DNA from: Nemertoderma westbladi
Taxonomy: Eukaryota; Xenacoelomorpha; Nemertodermatida; Nemertodermatidae
Length of the DNA: 27,358 nucleotides
NCBI GenBank assembly: GCA_032718475.1
Contig: JAUCBJ010003114.1
Coordinates: 1 to 27,358 of the forward strand
Reading direction: 5' to 3'
The notes below the pieces were generated by a model that searched no databases, was not told where the DNA came from, and worked only from the letters and a program-made list of their open reading frames with translations. Within the stretch, counting starts at the first letter, position 1, and each line of letters begins with the position of its first letter. Positions 18,736 through 27,358 of this stretch are shown here, piece by piece. A program made the translations under genes and the position numbers.

Positions 18736-19412
18736 AGAAATAACCTTATTATACTGTATATTAGCCAAAATAGATGTCCACCTTATTACATATGTGTGAT
18801 AGCAAGCGGTTAGCATTAGGGATATTGGCATCCTGAATAAGAAGAATACAGTACAGTAATAAACAACATAATTAACATTCTACTGTATTGCTGTACCGCA
18901 GTACCGGTATTGTTGAAATAGCGGGCAGCTAGCTGAAGAGCTTCCATCAGTATACGTATTCTATAAATCTTTCCATACCCTGTATAGCAGTGGTTGTTCA
19001 CTGTTGTCTCCTAATGGGGTAGACGACTCGGAATTTTTTTTAGAGTTTTCGTTGGTTTCATGTGAAAGAGCATGTGAAAAAACCCCAGAGAGCAATTTTA
19101 CTTCAAAAAAAAATAACATTGGCCGAGTTATAGCGATTTTAAAACGCAAAATTAGCAACATCGAAAAATCAGGCCGTTTCTTTTGATAAGATTGTGGATT
19201 CGCACTTTTTCGATTGCAATTATTTTTATACAAGTTAAATTATTATTGAATTCCAAATAGCATTATTGATAGTTATCAATAATTCTAGAACAGTTCAGTT
19301 GTAGCGAACTCCTAGCTAACTCAAAATATATTTGCCTACTACTGCACATTATTACGGACAGTAGCTGCATTTATACTAAAAATAATATATCCACTAAAGT
19401 ACATCAAATAAA
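18736..19412. other. Non-coding interval with a short hairpin
   Basis: No recognised gene. A hairpin at 19262-19283 has 10-nt arms (ATTATTGATA and TATCAATAAT). One isolated TTCTAGAAC lies at about 19286. Short ORFs on both strands carry no domain I recognise. Confidence 0.4.
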
Positions 19413-20300
19413 GTGATATGTAGCAAATATAGAATAGGCCTAATTATTGACAAGGTCACAAATGCCAAAAGACGCCCACGTAATGGGGTTCGTCAAGTGC
19501 GACAAAATAATATTAAGGTGTGCCAAAATGCCCCAATAATTCCCCAAATAATTAGAAGAAAGCTGTGGTTCACCAAATCTGGGAGACGCGATGCCGAGAA
19601 CCCAAACTTAAGTACACGTATCTACTTCTGCGAGGATCATGTTTAAGGTGAGCTTTTAATTTCATTTGTCAATAAAATGTGTTTCCAATATGGCTTTCAA
19701 AAGCCACTTAAGCAATAGTTTTTAAATTTAAATTCAAAACGTTGGTACGTTTGGTATTAGAGTGATTTAGGCACAAAACACTCTTCCACCATCCCTCTTC
19801 CAAATGTTTTATACTACAGTAGCTAGTTTTTGTTCTTTTTTTTTTTAAAACTGTTCAATTTTTACATGTTAGCTAATATTTTATTTAATATTCCAAAAAA
19901 GTAACAAAACTAGGTAGTATAAATCTTTCAGGGGATGCGTCTCCATGCCCCAGTAGTATCGGCACCGGTGCCAATATTGTGGTACCGCCTAAGTTAATAG
20001 AAATTATTAATTTAATAAAATAAATCAAATATAAAATACCATGGGACCGCAATTTCTTTATTTATTTTATATATTTTTTAAATCTATTTTAATTTCAAGT
20101 ACTATAGTGTATATTATTGTTAATTTTATAGCTGGAATCTGATTATGTAAATTACGCAATGTCAACGAGAAACGCACCTGATCCATCACTCCTTTACATC
20201 AAACGAGATTGTGTACCAACTTTGTTTGAATGTAATAGAAAAACAATAAAGAGAAGGCAAGCAGATGATAGGCCCTATGTGTGCATCGCCTTGGAAGCAA
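19413..20300 (+). pseudogene. Two-exon THAP zinc-finger domain, broken (transposon-derived?)
   Basis: Exon 1 (to 19647) encodes RRKLWFTKSGRRD and YFCEDH, matching the C-terminal half of a THAP domain with its final Cys-x2-His. It ends at a textbook donor AAG|GTGAGC. After a 484-bp intron, an acceptor TTTTATAG at 20131 opens exon 2: LESDYVNYAM, LLYIKRDCVPTLFECNRK, the usual THAP follow-on where a Pro-containing segment precedes the DNA-binding end. Joining the exons restores frame only if one base (the G at 19641) is ignored; as it stands the frame reads CEDHV then stop. The N-terminal Cys pair is not clearly visible. THAP domains bind DNA and are found in P-element, Kolobok and ISL2EU-type transposases. 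No DDE catalytic domain is found here. Start and 3' end are uncertain. Confidence 0.6.
19785..19960. mobile_element. Small inverted-repeat element inside the THAP intron
   Basis: The left side reads TATACTACAGTAGCTAGTTT followed by TTGTTCTTTTTT. The right side reads GTAACAAAACTAGGTAGTAT, its approximate complement. Arms are about 50 bp and imperfect. It shares the AGCTAGTTTTTGTT terminus of the MITE at 17929-18540 but lacks the TTCTAGAA array. Confidence 0.5.
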
Positions 20301-20312
20301 ATACTACAACAA

Positions 20313-20539
20313 TTATGGTAATCCATTTTCATGTTTTGATGTTGGACATTTTACTTCTACCACATGCGTTGGTGTATTGGCATCTGGGGAGGCACCAAGG
20401 AAAGGATATACCTTAATGAGTTTCAACCCTGGGTGTTTCTTAATATCATTCCCTTTAAAAGTAGATATTCTTCTTAACACAGGGTCTTCAAGGTCTCTGC
20501 CCCTTTTCTTGGCCTGTGTCTCTTTCAATCCCTTTGCTC
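20313..20539 (-). pseudogene. YqaJ-type (lambda exonuclease-like) nuclease fragment
   Basis: Minus-strand reading gives KKRGRDLEDPVL, then YPFLGASPDAN and HVVEVKCPTSK. This is the PD-(D/E)xK core of YqaJ viral-recombinase nucleases, with the Asp in ASPD and the Glu-x-Lys in VEVKC all present. The frame opens after a likely splice acceptor (TTCAATAG at about 20540) and hits a stop soon after the core at 20313, so it is one exon of a longer or broken gene. YqaJ domains occur as accessory proteins in some eukaryotic DNA transposons (ISL2EU type). The THAP exons lie convergent on the plus strand, and a SWIM finger lies upstream on the same strand beyond the foldback insertion. Confidence 0.7.
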
Positions 20540-20630
20540 CTATTGAATATAAATTGTAGTTATAAATTAGTACAATTAATTGAGTGGTTATATGGGGTGA
20601 GTACAAAACAAAGACCAATGACCTAATTAA

Positions 20631-22991
20631 GGCCCCCCTCACACGGAGCAACTTGTTTCTGCAACTTGTTTCTGAAACTTGTTGCTGGACCCCCTCACAC
20701 ACATAAACTTGTTGCTGGACCCCTCACACACAGAAACTTGTTGCTGCACAGGAGCTAATAAACCAACAGGTTGATGCCATCAATGATGCTGACGACAGCA
20801 GGCAATCATCCCAGGCATGGAGATCGATTAACTTGCTTGCTGGTCGAAAAAGCCAACCAACCACCAAGGTTAAGGCTGAATCACCAGCCGATCGCCTCAA
20901 TGGTTGGAAGGCCCACTTTGAAAAGCTCCTCAATAATGACAGGGTATTGCTTGATAACTTTATAGAAGTAAAAGTGTCTGAGTCTGTACTCCCAGATACT
21001 CCCATTGGTGATATCTCCTTTGCAGAAGTGAAAGCTGCTGCAAAGAGCATTAAGACCAATCGTGCCAGTGGAGTAGATGGTGTTCCCCCTGAGGTCTTTA
21101 AAATACCTGAGTGTTTAAAGCTCATCTATCCCATCATAGTAGACATGTACCGTACAACAAGAGTCCCACAAGAAATGAAAACAAATAAGTTGGTGCCAGT
21201 TCCCAAGAAGGGCAACCTAACACTCTATGGTTCTTTTCGGGGAATCTCATTGATCTCAATTGCTGCAAAGCTATACAATAGAATTATATTAAATCGCATC
21301 AGAGATCCCATTGAGAGACTGCTCCGTGGAAATTAGAATGGGTTCCGTAAAGGTCGTGGGACCATGGAGCCCATTTTGGCACTTAGAAGGATAATTGAAG
21401 AGTTATCAAAAAAGAAAGACAGGCATCTGGCTGTTATCTTTGTTGACTTCTTCAAGGCCTTTGATTCAGTCTCTCGCTCACGTATGTTCAGCATACTTTC
21501 ATTATATGGGATTCCTGATGAAATTATTGCAGCAATCAGATCAGTATACGATGGTTCGACAACATTTGTGTCTACTGTTGACGGTGACACAGAACCATTT
21601 GAAGTGTTATGGGGCGTCCTCCAGGGAGACACACTTGCACCATTCTTGTTCATAATTGTTGTTGACTATGTTCTACGCATGTCCTTAGATCATTATAATG
21701 ATGATGGGGTGATGATAACTCCACCTACTGGCTCCAGAAGTCGAGGAAATCCTGCCAAGTACCTAACTGATCTAGACTTTGCTGATGACTTAGGAGTACT
21801 CTCAGAATCACTAGAGGGAGCCCAACGGCTCCTCAGCTCATTAGAACATGCTGCTTCTAGTGTTGGTCTTTTTATTAACTCCAGAAAGACCAAAATTTTG
21901 ACAGTTAACTTTGAAAGTCCTCAGCAAGTCTCTGATCGGATGAGCATAAGCTCAAAAGATGGTATGCTTGAGCATGTGGATGACTTCTGTTACCTGGGAT
22001 CATGGATCCGGAAGTCAGGTGAGGACCTTCGAATACGTAAGGGAAAGGCATGGGCAGCCTTGAATAGGCTTTCCAGGATTTGGAAGTCACCGAGAATTAA
22101 TCGGAAACTTAAGGTCCGGTTATTTAGAGCAGCAGTAGTTCCAGTACTCCTCTATGGGAGTCCATGCTGAGCTCTAACTGCTGAGGACACAAAATCTCTG
22201 GATGGCACATTCACAAGAATGCTACGCCGGGTTCATTGTGTCAAGTTCAATGCACACATCTCCAACCAGACACTATATAACATTGGAGGTGTCTCATTGG
22301 TTCCCCCAAGCTTGACACTAGAACAAAATCGCCTCCGCTTTGCAGGACATTGCTTTCGCCGTGAGGACCAGCCAGTGCATAATCTTGTACTTTGGCAGCC
22401 TCATGGAGTGAATAAGCATGGTGGACAGCCCATGACTTTCTTGAGACGCACCTTAAAGGACACTGGCCTTGAAGATGCGGATGATCTAGCAAATGTCATG
22501 GGTGATAGGGAGTTATGGCAGTGCAATTTTGTCGATAAGCCGGCACAGCATTCTTAAAAATGCAGCTGCAATGCAGCATGCCGATCCTAGTAGTAGTAGT
22601 GTTGCTGCAACTTGTTTCTGCAAGTTGTTTCCGAAACTTGTTTCTGCAACTTGTTGCTGGCCCCCCCTCACACACAGAAACTTGTTGCTCAAGAAAATAA
22701 CAATTATTTCAAAACAAATAGCTAACTAACATGTCCAGTCATTTATATATAATATCAAATCACTCAAATTATCGAATATTAGTTCTAATATAAAAATTGG
22801 ATGTAAAAAAGGTTTTTAAAAAAGTTGCTGGGAATATACTGTAACTTCCAGCAACTTGTTGCTGGACCCCCTCACACACAGAAATAAGTTTCGGAAACAA
22901 GTTGCAGCAACAAGTTTCTCTGTGTGAGGGGGTCCAGCAACAAGTTTCAGAAACAAGTTGCAGAAACAAGTTGATCCGTGTGAGGGGGGCC
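20631..22991. mobile_element. Foldback DNA element 2, with nested LINE
   Basis: Same family as the element at 15728-17626. The left arm 20631-20717 and right arm 22905-22991 are inverted copies over 87 bp with three mismatches. The arms carry one extra 13-bp module (CAACTTGTTTCTG) compared with element 1. TAA directly flanks both ends (20628-20630 and 22992-22994), a 3-bp target duplication of PIF/Harbinger type. The interior is a few array-like units around an RTE-like LINE (20747-22601) and about 160 bp of AT-rich sequence. Without the LINE the element would be about 0.5 kb. Confidence 0.85.
20747..22601 (+). pseudogene. RTE-like LINE fragment (reverse transcriptase to 3' end), 5' truncated
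   Basis: One frame runs from about 20743 to the TAA at 22555-22557 and is broken only by a TAG at 21334-21336 and a TGA at 22168-22170. Motifs: NRASGVDGVPPEVF, GSFRGISLISIAAKLYNRII, IFVDFFKAFDSVSRSRMF, LQGDTLAPFLFIIVVDYVLR, DLDFADDLGVLSES, CYLGSWI and a C-terminal LRFAGHCFRRED. The order and wording suit the RTE group; the clade is tentative. No endonuclease domain remains, so it is 5' truncated as most LINE copies are. It ends in TAGTAGTAGTAG, a short simple-repeat tail as RTE elements have. TGTTGCTGCA flanks both sides (left copy ending 20748, right copy after the tail), a likely 10-bp target duplication. Confidence 0.85.
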
Positions 22992-23017
22992 TAAGTAATC
23001 TGCATAATCTTGTAGCA

Positions 23018-23216
23018 TGTGTTAACTTTCGTTTATTGTTTTGGTTCCCCGAACACGCCTCTGTAACCTTCTCCTTTAAATGGCAATGGGACCTGTACAA
23101 AACAAAGAGATAAAGTCGCGTTAGGTCCCATTGCCATTTAAAGAAGCAGGTTAGTAATGGAGCCGGTTACATAAGGCGTGTTTGGGGAACCAAAACAATA
23201 AACGAACGCTAACACA
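23018..23216. mobile_element. 199-bp palindromic MITE
   Basis: The left end TGTGTTAACTTTCGTTTATT and right end AATAAACGAACGCTAACACA are near-perfect inverted copies. Pairing continues inward through TGTTTTGGTTCCCCGAACAC and, after a short length difference, CTTTAAATGGCAATGGGACC. About 30 bp separate the arms. It starts only 26 bp after the foldback element and has no coding capacity. A target duplication is not evident. Confidence 0.8.
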
Positions 23217-23824
23217 GTATGTGTTTTGTACATGTCTTTAGTCTTTGGGGTCTTGGTTATGTACTCGCTCTGGTTATATGTGCAAATTAGTTTAAATTTA
23301 AATTCTACTTATTTTGTGCATTAACAAAATATTAATTATAATTATAATGCTACAATAATAAGTATAACTTTTTATTGTAATATGAAAGCTTTCATCCACG
23401 TACGTATGTATGTATGCTTGAAGATATTATTCTTACCAAGTATACGTTTCACTAGACTTCCATCATATGTCTTGCAATGGACTGCCTCGTGAAGTTTAGA
23501 CGCAGTCACCCGTCCATATCTTAAATGGTGCCACATAGGTCAGCCTGACTGCTTTGCAGTTTTCGTAAACGCTTCCTCAATGAGATGTGGCGTTATTTTT
23601 CCCATACAGTACGATATAAATTCCTCGCTTCGACCATCTTGACATGTCTGTGATTAATTAATATATTGATTAACTGCCTTGATTTGAATCAAAATAATTT
23701 CAATGAATAATATATTTTTTTATGTATTTGAAAAACAATTCCATTGGGCAATACAATGGCTTTTGTGACCTCCCCTGTAAAAATTCCGTGGTTACGTAAG
23801 GTTAAGTATTATTTATGGATGTAA
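23217..23824. other. Non-coding AT-rich interval
   Basis: No recognised gene or repeat. By position it could be intron between the SWIM and YqaJ pieces of the minus-strand gene. Confidence 0.35.
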
Positions 23825-24391
23825 TTATAAGTAAACAACCGTAATTACCGTCATATACTGTAAGCCAAGATAATCCATTTGCAACCACGTCAATGGCGAT
23901 ATATCCCCAAAATAATTGTAGAGCATGCTGGGCAATTTGTCCTTATTCATTTTATTTACAATCCTATCGCGGAATGTTTGTACCTGTTCGTCTGTAATGG
24001 TACTTGGTTTCTTTGTACTTTTCTTTTTTATAATTGCAGTGATAGGAATTGCTTGCTTACAGTTCTTTATTTTGGACATTTTAGACGCCGACCAGTATCA
24101 GAGAGTGGAAGTACAGGAAATTTCTGTACATTTTCTGTATAACCAAAATGTTAAGCCCATCGCATGTTTGGCCAGCACTGGCGTGCGGCCAGTGCCTTTG
24201 CATTTCAGATCTACTATTACTCCGGTACACTCATTAACTTTAGCTTGGACGCGGTAGGGTTGGCTTCTTACACGATGTTCCGGTGTTATTTCGGCCTTAA
24301 CTGTGCAATGAGGACCCTCTCTCTTTACACACACCCATCCATTGGCGACGTACGATGCTCCGCCAGATCTGGCGGAGCTAACAGTGATCAA
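23825..24391 (-). pseudogene. SWIM-type zinc-finger protein fragment
   Basis: One minus frame reads through from 24391 to 23825 with a single in-frame TGA at 24100-24098. The core is YRVQAKVNECTG, IVDLKCK, then AKHAMGLTFWLYRK, followed by CTSTL-stop-YWSASKMSK. This matches the pattern of SWIM fingers in which a Cys-x-Cys pair and a Cys-x-His pair bind zinc and a CxxxxCYW segment follows. Here one Cys of the first pair and the Cys before Lys-His are changed, so zinc binding is doubtful. The stop sits where the family has Cys (TGT/TGC to TGA). Strand and order (SWIM then YqaJ) suggest it is the N-terminal side of the same gene as the YqaJ exon at 20313-20539. Family call by motif only. Confidence 0.55.
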
Positions 24392-24534
24392 TTACACAGT
24401 ATAATTGGAACAGGACATAATGTTTTATAATTGGTTATTTTTATTCAAAATGGTATACCAACTAATTTGTATAGCGCGAATTTATTATACATTTTTGATT
24501 TTTCACGGTAGTCTATTCTACTATTCAACTTCAC

Positions 24535-24830
24535 GCATTTTTTGTTCTAGAACATTTTATTTAAAACAACATTAATTTTTTAAACTAGCTAGTTTTTGTT
24601 ACTTTTTAATAATGAATTGATTTCTACAGTATTACCTGAGTGGCCATGTAATACTAAATATACATACTATATTTAGTATTCCATGGAGTGGCTGATTTCT
24701 GAGTTGAGCGAATTTTTTAACTTCAACATCTAAGCGCTAGTTTAAAAAGTAGCAAAAACTAGCTAGTTTAAAAAATTAACGTTTTTTCAATAAAATGTTC
24801 TAGAACAAAACATGTTCTCGAACAAAAAAT
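24535..24830. mobile_element. Damaged TTCTAGAA/AGCTAG MITE copies
   Basis: GTTCTAGAAC at about 24545 and 24797 and AACTAGCTAGTTTTTGTTAC at about 24587 belong to the same family as 17929-18540. Near 24685, GTGGCTGATTTCTGAGTTGA is the inverted terminus also seen near 18715. The right side is cut at about 24830, where the BEL-like protease sequence begins. Confidence 0.6.
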
Positions 24831-25085
24831 GAGACTGGAGGCCAGACCATGGCGACGAGCACTATGGATTTTAAGAAGAGAGGGACGGTGTTGCTCAGGG
24901 TAGTGCCAGTGAGAATGATATGGGAGAATGGACAGTCGGTAACGACATTAATGTTAATCGACAGTGGGGCAGCATTCACACTGACGGAAAGTTGGGTAGC
25001 AGAGAGACTGAAAATAAAAACGAAGTCGAGTGCGATGGTGGTCACCGCCATATCTGTTCGCGCTTTTAGACCTTTAGCAGTTTAA
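24831..25085 (+). pseudogene. BEL/Pao-type retrotransposon aspartic protease fragment
   Basis: ATG at 24849; 78 codons. VLLRVVPVRMIWENGQ leads into TLMLIDSGAAFTLTES, with the catalytic Asp-Ser-Gly at residues 38-40, then WVAERLKI. This is the retropepsin layout found just before reverse transcriptase in BEL/Pao elements. The frame loses similarity at about 25055 and stops at 25085, so only the protease N-terminal half is left. The matching reverse transcriptase pieces lie about 1.2 kb further on, on the same strand. GC content is much higher than the MITE sequence before it. Confidence 0.7.
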
Positions 25086-26299
25086 CCTGCCAATTTTAGT
25101 TGTCCGCTTATTTATAAATCGACCTTAGTCTTTTACAATTACCTAGTGTGCTGAAGTTACATCAGCCGAAGCCAGTCTGTGCGCGACCTTTCACCCACGG
25201 TTTTGGGAGACTGGATTCGGATGCTTTGATAGTGATTGCGGTGTAGACCTACTGTATTATTCGATTGATCGTTACTATATAATCTCTGACAATATATTTA
25301 CTTTCGGGGAAATATTAACAGTTCCTTTAGGACGTGGCGCTTTAAGTATAAAAACAGAGTTATGACTTATACTAATCACAACTAGATGGCCACTGAGTTT
25401 CGTAAATAGCGCATTCTTTAGGAGATGCTTTATTAACCTTCACACTACTTCACACTACTTCACACTATTTCGCACTGATCTGCCGACCGTCACTGAATTT
25501 GATCATATATAAGGAGGATTGCAACTGACACATGTAGGGATTATGAATTAGCATTTAATTCACAAAAAAACCACTATAATGTAAGTCGCAGTTGCTACCG
25601 GTAAACCTGTTCCTCTCACCTTCAGTAATCAAGAAGATTGGGGGTTTTATGATTATTTATCGGTATTCTCCAAATATAACAGCAATATTCATTAATATCA
25701 CAACAATTAATAACAGAAGTAAAATAATGCGGTGAACAGTCAGTATGTGTTACCTATGCAGTGTTCCATGTGCAGCAATGTTCAATGTGTTAATAGTTTT
25801 ACGTTCTTGTAATCAAAGCCATCTGATGTTTAGGTTAAAGTCTGAAACTTCTACACAGAAGTACAGAAGAATTCCAAGCCGGTTCTGAGGCTCAGAAAAA
25901 GGTAAACAAAGACCGTAATGCATTGCGCGGGTTTCCATAGGCCTCTGTAAGACATAGGGGGAAAATCGCTCTGATTGGCTGACTAGGCAGAACAAAGAAA
26001 AGTTCCACATCCACAGAGAATCAGCTGATAGATTTCGTCATCGGGGCTCTGATTCCTTCCCTTCACGTAGTTGGACAAATTCAGGGCTATTTTATAGTAT
26101 TCTGCGCATTGCAGGAAAAATGACTTGTTATGTCCGCAAAAGCCCCTACACTGCGCATTGCGGAAAAAATGACTTGTTATGTCCGCAAAAGCTTTTACAA
26201 TATCCTCCAAAGATGAGATCCTCCCTATGAGAATATGAAGGTGTCAAATAGGGTCTATAACACCGGGATGTAACTATGGGGTAACTATAGAGCCCATAC
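25086..26299. other. Non-coding interval with a short tandem and a 49-bp duplication
   Basis: No gene recognised. CACACTACTT-type 11-bp units repeat about three times from 25440 to 25475. Bases 26102-26150 are duplicated at 26151-26199 with about six differences (CTGCGCATTGC...GTCCGCAAAAGC). This interval splits the BEL-like protease from its polymerase remnant, so it is either an insertion or replacement. Confidence 0.5.
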
Positions 26300-27150
26300 A
26301 GATCACTGAGTCGATCAATACCGACACCTGGACTGTATCGACTTCTCCACACATGAACTCGACGTGCTGAAGGTATCTCTGATCATCGGAATGGATTGCC
26401 CAATTGCCCATGAGAGAATAGAAACCATTTTCGGCGATGACAGGGAGTGAGACCCGATGGCTATCCTAACGCCATTTGGATGGACGCTCAGTGGCCCAAT
26501 AAAGACTCAAATTCCATTCAGCGTATCCGAGTCATCAGGATGTATGCTCCCTGGGACGATGAGGAACAGAGTAGAAGAAGGTGCGAAAGAGCAACTTAAG
26601 AGGCTGGACAGGAGAATTTCGAGGGTTTGAAAGAGGTTGAAGTGGGAACCTCGGTGGGGCGAAGTCATCCTCATTCGCGACAATCACGGTGGTGAGAGAC
26701 ACAGTCAAATACAAAGAGGGAGAGTATAGTAAGGTGGTGATCGACATGATTCGATTCGGATTCTATGTGGATGATGGAATGGGTTCTGGGAACTCCATTA
26801 AGGAGATCGTCGAGACGGGTCCAAAGTTCACGACATCCTGAGAAAATCAGGATTTAACCTGACGAAGTTCCAGTCGATTGGAACTAATGGAATTAATGGA
26901 GGCCATAGAGGACAAACAACCGGAAGTGAAATTGGATAAACAAATGAACGCGAAAGAGTAAATTATGGCGGATAAAAGAGTAGATTCGCAACAGAAAGCC
27001 CTTGTGATTGTATGGAATCGGGAGACGGAAGAGTTGGAATACCAGCTGAAGCAGGAGGGTGCAGGAATCCATACCAAGATGGGCTATGTGTACATAACCA
27101 GGATCTACGATCCACTGGGGCTAGCATCTCCTTTACTAGTCCTTTACTAA
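26300..27150 (+). pseudogene. BEL/Pao-type reverse transcriptase region, heavily decayed
   Basis: In pieces in changing frames: LIIGMDCP and, after an in-frame TGA, TPFGWTLSGP (26352-26520), the conserved spacer between BEL protease and RT; FYVDDGMGS at about 26761-26787, the RT catalytic Tyr-x-Asp-Asp box; SGFNLTKFQS just after; and ALVIVWNRET with YDPLGLASPLLV at about 26997-27147, the connection region. Several stops and frameshifts and a missing part of RT between 26520 and 26740 show that it is dead. Similarity ends at about 27150. It could belong to the same element family as the Gag-like ORF at 3546-5758, but no sequence overlap allows a test. Confidence 0.75.
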
Positions 27151-27358
27151 CAGCTCTGAACAGAGCTGATAGTGTATTCCCTGTAAGCTCGTATTATTGT
27201 CAGGAATAATATTGCGCGAATCAATCGAAACCCTGGGGCCAATAGTATACTGCCAATATTTATCAGATTCTTTAAATATGTGTGTGCCCCTGTCACTGTT
27301 GTTATCTTTGTATACAAAGGGTAAATTTGACCATGCAGTGACATAAAAAAATTTGTGG
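27151..27358. other. Right-edge sequence, nothing recognised
   Basis: AT-rich, no motif or gene supported; window ends here. Confidence 0.3.

Noticed and set aside
18961-19233. 90-aa minus-strand ORF (and the 60-aa plus-strand ORF over it)
   Set aside because: No recognisable domain; AT-rich and not supported by neighbours.
25813-26352. Three minus-strand ORFs of 65-75 aa with a repeated GHNKSFF peptide
   Set aside because: The repeated peptide comes from the 49-bp DNA duplication; no family resemblance.

Overview
This window looks like metazoan nuclear DNA, most likely from a marine invertebrate; I cannot name the species from sequence alone. It is AT-rich and gene-poor and consists mostly of transposable elements. 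It carries two intact animal housekeeping-type genes: U2 snRNP protein A' and a proline-racemase/hydroxyproline-dehydratase family enzyme. Both are read as single uninterrupted exons. No prokaryotic operon, CRISPR, rRNA or tRNA was found.

Layout: 1-3263 is a CR1-group LINE, with one frame open from the window edge to 3087, running off the left edge. 3546-7307 is a damaged LTR-type retroelement: a Gag-like ORF with a 3'-5' exonuclease-like domain, a -1-frame ORF with three CCHC zinc knuckles, then a polypurine tract and a likely 3' LTR, with no pol between them. 8357-9097 is a long imperfect inverted repeat. 9446-10504 (minus) is the proline-racemase-like gene. 12160-12880 (minus) is a LINE relic, and 12970-13212 holds an 11-copy short repeat. 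14049-14813 is the U2A' gene, with polyadenylation signals at 14937-14947. 15494-15632 is a 19-bp tandem repeat.

15728-17626 is a foldback DNA element with perfect terminal inverted repeats, filled by a 55-bp tandem array with a 550-bp higher-order repeat. 17929-18540 is a MITE-like element carrying eight TTCTAGAA palindromes spaced exactly 21 bp. 19413-24391 is a broken transposon-type gene cluster: a two-exon THAP domain on plus, and YqaJ nuclease and SWIM zinc-finger pieces on minus. It has been invaded by a second copy of the foldback element (20631-22991), which itself contains an RTE-like LINE fragment with a visible target-site duplication. A 199-bp palindromic MITE lies at 23018-23216. 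24831-27150 is a decayed BEL/Pao-type LTR retrotransposon (protease and reverse transcriptase pieces).

The most interesting points are the foldback family (a shared 13-bp module links its termini and its internal satellite), the exonuclease-like domain in a Gag-like retroelement protein, the 21-bp-phased TTCTAGAA palindromes, the THAP/YqaJ/SWIM set next to foldback elements, and an animal proline-racemase homologue that keeps both catalytic cysteines.
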